Assembly: GCF_019645875.1 (NCBI RefSeq)
Contig: NZ_CP081000.1
Coordinates: 4,746,417 to 4,810,416, forward strand
DNA from: Mycolicibacterium senegalense
GTDB taxonomy: Bacteria > Actinomycetota > Actinomycetes > Mycobacteriales > Mycobacteriaceae
Direction of reading: 5' to 3'
DNA: 64,000 bases
Notes under the pieces: generated by a model
Database searches by the model: none
What the model saw: only the letters and a program-made list of their open reading frames with translations
Told to the model about the DNA's origin: nothing
Position numbers and translations under genes: made by a program
Shown here: positions 60,072 to 64,000 of the stretch, in pieces
Position numbering within the stretch: position 1 is the stretch's first letter
How the letters are laid out: each line of letters starts with the position of its first letter

Positions 60072-61001
60072 CTAGCCGTCCTGTCCGGTCAGACCCAATC
60101 GTTCGACCAACCACCGCCGCAAATCGGGGCCGTAGTCGTCACGTTCCAACGCAAAGTCAACCGCAGCCTTCAGGTAGCCGCCGGGATTTCCCAGGTCGTG
60201 TCGGGCTCCGCGGTGCACGACGACATGTACCGGGTGGCCCTCTTCGATCAGCAGCGCGATGGCGTCGGTCAGCTGGATCTCCCCGCCCACACCGCGCGAA
60301 ACCCGGCGCAGCGCATCGAAGATCGCCCGGTCGAGCAGGTAGCGACCGGCGGCGGCGTACGGGGACGGCGCATCGGCGGACTTGGGTTTCTCCACCATGC
60401 CCTTGACCCGCAGCACGTTCGGGTTGGCCGCGTCGGGCACGGTCTCGACGTCGAAGACGCCGTAGGCGCTGATCTCGTCTTCGGGCACCTCGATGGCGCA
60501 CAGCACGGTGCCGCCGCGCTTGGCCCGGACTTTCGACATGGTTTCCAGCACGCCGGTGGGCAGCACCAGGTCGTCCGGCAGCAGCACCGCGATCGCGTCT
60601 TCGTCGGGAGCCAGCGCGGCCTCGACGCATCCGACGGCATGCCCCAGGCCCAGCGGCTCGGCCTGCACCACCGACTCGACCTTGATCAGTGCGGGGGCGC
60701 GGCGCACCTTCTCCAGCATTGTCTTCTTGCCTCGGGCCTCCAACGTGCCCTCGAGCACCAGATCCTCGACGAAGTGCGCGACGACGCCGTCTTTGCCCTC
60801 GGAGGTGATGATGATCAAACGCTCGGCGCCGGCCTCGGCCGCCTCGGCTGCGACCAGCTCGATGCCCGGAGTGTCCACGACCGGCAGCAATTCCTTGGGG
60901 ACCGTTTTGGTCGCCGGCAGAAACCGCGTACCCAGACCGGCCGCCGGAACCACGGCCGTGTAGGGAATCGGCACCTCAGGCGCCTTGTGAGACGTGCTCA
61001 T
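60072..61001 (-). CDS. galU: UTP-glucose-1-phosphate uridylyltransferase
   Basis: Makes UDP-glucose for trehalose, polysaccharide and glycolipid synthesis. 309 residues; nucleotide loop VVPAAGLGTRFLPATKTVPKELLPV near residue 20, VQAEPLGLGHAV, and LLPDDLVL for the metal Asp. First gene of the galU, moeA-like, rimJ, glpR run on the minus strand. ATG at 61001; divergent from the cyclo-ligase gene with 39 bp between starts. Confidence 0.96.
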   Translation of the reverse strand: MSTSHKAPEVPIPYTAVVPAAGLGTRFLPATKTVPKELLPVVDTPGIELVAAEAAEAGAERLIIITSEGKDGVVAHFVEDLVLEGTLEARGKKTMLEKVRRAPALIKVESVVQAEPLGLGHAVGCVEAALAPDEDAIAVLLPDDLVLPTGVLETMSKVRAKRGGTVLCAIEVPEDEISAYGVFDVETVPDAANPNVLRVKGMVEKPKSADAPSPYAAAGRYLLDRAIFDALRRVSRGVGGEIQLTDAIALLIEEGHPVHVVVHRGARHDLGNPGGYLKAAVDFALERDDYGPDLRRWLVERLGLTGQDG

Positions 61002-61040
61002 CGTTCACACACTAGTGTCCGTTCTGAAATGGTGGAGGGT

Positions 61041-61628
61041 GTGACCCTGCCGATGAAGACCGAGTTGCGAGCTGGCGTTCTTCGTGCCAGACGCGCCGTA
61101 CCGGCCGACGTTCGAGACACCGAGGCACGGGGCCTTTGCCACTGGCTGCCCGGTTTGGTGCGCAGCGGGCAAACGGTGTGCGCCTACGTTCCGGTCGGCT
61201 CCGAGCCCGGATCTCACATGCTGTTGGAAACCCTGACGGAACTCGGTGTGCGCGTGCTGCTTCCGGTCGCCCGCAACGACGGCGACGGCCGCGCGATGCC
61301 GATGCAGTGGGGCCCATACGAGCCCGGCGCATTGGTGGCGGCCGAGTTCGGTCTGCGTGAGCCGCCGCCACCGTGGTTACCTGCCGGACACATCGCCGAT
61401 GCCGAGGTGGTCCTTGTTCCCGCGCTGGCGGTCGATCGCCGAGGCAACCGGCTGGGCCGGGGCGCCGGGTTCTACGACCGCAGCCTGATCTACGCCGCGC
61501 CGCAGGCCCGGCTGGTCGCGGTGGTCCGTGACGAGGAGCTGGTTGACGAGCTGCCGGCCGATCCTCACGACGTACGAATGACGCATGCGCTGACGCCGTC
61601 GGGCGGAATCGTGACGTTGCCGCGCTGA
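61041..61628 (+). CDS. 5-formyltetrahydrofolate cyclo-ligase
   Basis: ATP-dependent conversion of 5-formyl-THF to 5,10-methenyl-THF, folate salvage. About 195 residues; LVPALAVDRRGNRLGRGAGFYDRSL is the conserved nucleotide/folate motif, with YVPVGSEPGS earlier. Start uncertain: GTG 61041 has GGAGG directly before it (tight spacing), ATG 61029 is four codons further upstream, and ATG 61053 is also possible. The position next to galU equals Rv0992c. Confidence 0.9.
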   Translation: MTLPMKTELRAGVLRARRAVPADVRDTEARGLCHWLPGLVRSGQTVCAYVPVGSEPGSHMLLETLTELGVRVLLPVARNDGDGRAMPMQWGPYEPGALVAAEFGLREPPPPWLPAGHIADAEVVLVPALAVDRRGNRLGRGAGFYDRSLIYAAPQARLVAVVRDEELVDELPADPHDVRMTHALTPSGGIVTLPR

Positions 61629-61647
61629 GCTGGTCCAGAATCGTCGA

Positions 61648-62876
61648 GTGTCCGATCCGGTGAGTGCTGACTTCAGCGTCCGCATGCAGGTGATCGTCGA
61701 CGACCTGGCCCGAGCCCTGAATCGGGCTGTGCTGCTGGACGACGAGGACCTGACGCCGCTGACGCACAGCCGTCAGCTCGGGGAGCTCGACGATGTACGG
61801 GTCCACAGTGTCCTGCAACGCGAGACGCGCGCGGAGGTCAAGGCGGCGCTGTTCGATTTCGGCATCGGCACGGCCGATTCGGCGCTGTGGATTCCGGCGT
61901 TTCCGCAACACAACCTGATGCCCCGGTTCTGTGTGCCGGTGCGGTCGGCGTCCGAACGGTTCGGCTATCTGTGGATCATCGTTCCCGACGGCGCTCTGCC
62001 CGAGGGTGGCGAGCAGCTGGCCGAGCAGGCCGGTGCCGACCTGTTGGACATCCTCGACCGCCGCAACGCCGCGCTGCGCGCCGACGAGTCCGCTGCACAG
62101 CGCCTGTTGATGCGGCTCATCGCCACCGAAGATCCCGAACAGGCCCCAGCGGTGGTCGCCGAACTGCACACCCGCGGCATGGCCGAGCCGCACGACGTCG
62201 TGCAGGTTTTCCGGTTCGAGCCCGACGGCGCGCACGATCCGCGGATCGCAGCCTGGCGCTGCGATTACGGCTGACGGCCACGGACCGGAGCCGCCGCTGG
62301 TACACGCTGGCCGGATCGCCGACCACCATCGTGGCGGTGGCACCTTCCGAGGCCGACTCCGCGACCACCGCCGACACCGTGGCCGAGGCGGTGCGGGCCA
62401 GTTACGGAAGCCGCCCGGCGATCGGCAGCTCCGGCGCTGCCCTGCCGATAACCCAAGCCGCCCTTGGGTTTCGACAGGCAAGCCTGGCACTGAGTCTCGC
62501 CGAGATCGGCGCCGGCAGCGGCCAGGTCTCCGACTGGTCTGCCCTCGGGTCGTGGCGCACCTTGGCAGTGCTGGGCCGGGCCTACGGCGTGAACCGGCTT
62601 GTCGAGCTGGTCCACCCGGGAATCGTCGGTCTGATCGAGCAGGGCCGCGACGACCTGCTGCGCACACTGGAGACCTACCTGGCCAACGGAGGTGACGTGC
62701 GGCGCACCGCCGAGGAGATGTTTCTGCACCGGTCGACGCTGTACTACCGGTTGGAGAGACTCACCGAAGCCGTCGGTGGCGATCTCAGTGACGGTGAAAC
62801 TCGTTTCGACCTGATGCTGGGCTTGCGGCTGGCGCGCCTGGCCGGGCTGTATCGCCCGGGTTCGACAACTGTCTGA
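61648..62876 (+). pseudogene. CdaR/PucR-type transcriptional regulator with a frameshift
   Basis: The N-terminal part is read from GTG 61648 in one frame (about 208 residues, including ADSALWIPAFPQHNLMP and RLLMRLIATEDPEQ) to a TGA at 62272-62274. The C-terminal part continues in another frame through the GGDEF-like linker region and the PucR helix-turn-helix (GGDVRRTAEEMFLHRSTLYYRLERL) to 62876. Inserting one base after GGC at about 62271 would restore reading through YGLTATDRSRRWYTL. So it is one gene broken by a single-base deletion, or a sequencing error. Intact family members regulate catabolic genes; the permease follows 126 bp later. Confidence 0.75.
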
Positions 62877-63002
62877 AGGAGCCGGCTGAGTTTCCTACAG
62901 TTTCGGCCCGATTTCTGCTGCGTCGACCGTTCGCCAGGCATAGCGTTCTCTTCTGGCCGCTTGTGAGCTGAGTCACATAGCAAAGAGGAGTGGGTAACGC
63001 AC

Positions 63003-64000
63003 ATGGGCGAAACACCCGGATTGAAAAAGGCGCTCAGTCAGCGCCAACTGCGGATGATCGCGATCGGCGGCGTCATCGGCGCCGGACTTTTCGTGGGTTC
63101 CGGGGTGGTGATCGGCAAGACCGGTCCGGGCGTCTTCATCACCTATGCGCTCGCTGGCGTGCTGATCATCATGGTGATGCGGATGCTCGCTGAAATGGCC
63201 GTCGCCAATCCGTCGACCGGGTCGTTCGCCGACTATTCGCGCAACGCGATGGGCAACTGGGCGGGCTTCTCGGTGGGCTGGCTGTATTGGTACTTCTGGG
63301 TGATCGTGGTCGGCTTCGAAGCCATCGCCGGCGCCAAGATCATCCGCTACTGGGTCGACGTCCCCATCTGGTTGACGGCCCTGATCCTGTTGATCGCGAT
63401 GACCGCGACCAACCTTTTCTCGGTGTCGTCATTCGGCGAGTTCGAGTACTGGTTCGCCGGTATCAAGGTGGCCGCGATCCTGGCGTTCATCGGCCTGGGT
63501 TCGCTCTATGTCATCGGATTGTGGCCGCACAAGGAGATGGACTTCTCGAACCTGTGGGCCAACGGCGGCTTCTTCCCGCTGGGCTCAACGGCCGTCACCG
63601 TCGGTGTGGTGACGGTGATCTTCTCGATGGTCGGCGCCGAGATCGCCACCATCGCCGCCGCGGAGTCGGCGGATCCGGAACGTGCCGTCGCGAAAGCCGC
63701 CAACTCGGTGATCCTGCGCATTGCGGTGTTCTTCGTCGGCTCGGCATTCCTTCTCGTGACGATCCTGCCGTGGAACAGCGAACAGGTTGCCGCATCTCCG
63801 TTCGTGTCGGCATTCACCGAGATCGGCATCCCCTACGCCGACCACATCATGAATGCCGTGGTGCTCACGGCGGTGCTGAGTTGCTTGAACTCGGGCATGT
63901 ACACCGCGTCTCGAATGCTGTTCGTCTTGGCCGCCCGGCGTGAGGCGCCGCCGCAACTGGTCTCGGTGACCCGGCGCGGGGTGCCGGCCGCCGCGATCCT
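63003..64000 (+). CDS. gabP: APC-family amino-acid permease, GABA permease-like (partial)
   Basis: About 332 residues up to the window edge, no stop. N-terminal LKKALSQRQLRMIAIGGVIGAGLFVGSG is the APC signature, followed by MLAEMAVANPSTGSFADYSR and the conserved VGWLYWYFWVIVVGFEAIAGAK. About eight membrane helices are visible. The closest type I know is GabP and the AroP/AnsP group; the substrate is inferred. ATG at 63003; an AGGAG lies 12 nt upstream, a long spacing. The preceding CdaR-type gene may regulate it. Confidence 0.85.
   Translation, partial: MGETPGLKKALSQRQLRMIAIGGVIGAGLFVGSGVVIGKTGPGVFITYALAGVLIIMVMRMLAEMAVANPSTGSFADYSRNAMGNWAGFSVGWLYWYFWVIVVGFEAIAGAKIIRYWVDVPIWLTALILLIAMTATNLFSVSSFGEFEYWFAGIKVAAILAFIGLGSLYVIGLWPHKEMDFSNLWANGGFFPLGSTAVTVGVVTVIFSMVGAEIATIAAAESADPERAVAKAANSVILRIAVFFVGSAFLLVTILPWNSEQVAASPFVSAFTEIGIPYADHIMNAVVLTAVLSCLNSGMYTASRMLFVLAARREAPPQLVSVTRRGVPAAAI

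Overview
The window is high-GC actinobacterial DNA. Gene content and order point to a non-tuberculous mycobacterium, probably a fast grower (Mycolicibacterium-like). The order mazG, mfd, TetR, glmU, prs, lpqT, rplY, pth, pks16, ispE, ksgA, rpfB, tatD, metG, pabB, rsmI, pmt, arcA, AlkB-like, Rv0999-like, cAMP-dependent acetyltransferase, GlpR, rimJ, moeA-like, galU, 5-FTHF cyclo-ligase matches the M. tuberculosis Rv1022-Rv0992 stretch, with several insertions. Species assignment is inference.

Layout. 1-11 kb: the 3' end of a Dyp-type peroxidase (efeB), a beta-lactamase-fold secreted protein, a 954-residue secreted protein of unknown function, mazG, a secreted protein with VNVPD/VNVPS repeats, and mfd. 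11-19 kb: a second diaminopimelate-decarboxylase-like gene, tRNA-Gln, then the glmU, prs, arsC, lpqT, SDR, rplY, pth run. 19-25 kb: a metallophosphoesterase, a 4Fe-4S protein, small membrane and secreted proteins, and the fatty-acid-activating enzyme pks16. 25-33 kb: ispE, a soluble Ser/Thr kinase, ksgA, rpfB, tatD, metG, gdhA. 33-36 kb: an FAD oxidoreductase coupled to an ECF41-type sigma factor, with a matching promoter in front. 36-47 kb: pabB, rsmI, protein O-mannosyltransferase, arcA/soxR, an AlkB-like gene with a LexA-like box, a lipoprotein cluster, an AroE-like gene coupled to a cAMP-binding acetyltransferase, and a solitary modA. 47-54 kb is accessory: an EspC-like/WXG-like pair, a decayed SDR, a crotonase lacking the usual glutamates, an XRE regulator/SDR pair and a TetR/P450 pair.

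54.1-56.6 kb is a small genomic island. A 52-bp copy of the 3' half of tRNA-Ala(CGC) lies 2,381 bp from the intact tRNA. Between the copies is an AbiEi/AbiEii-like toxin-antitoxin pair and no integrase. 56.6-61 kb carries glpR, rimJ, glp/moeA and galU, the arrangement known for the actinobacterial gephyrin-like division module. The window ends with a frameshifted CdaR/PucR-type regulator and the start of a GABA-type amino-acid permease.

The strongest leads are the self-contained ECF41 module with its own predicted promoter, and the integrase-less AbiE mini-island with TGTTCA/TGAACA palindromes at both ends. After these come the LexA-like box before alkB, the SoxR-like box shared by arcA and soxR, the unusual start of ksgA, and the repeat-rich and very large secreted proteins.
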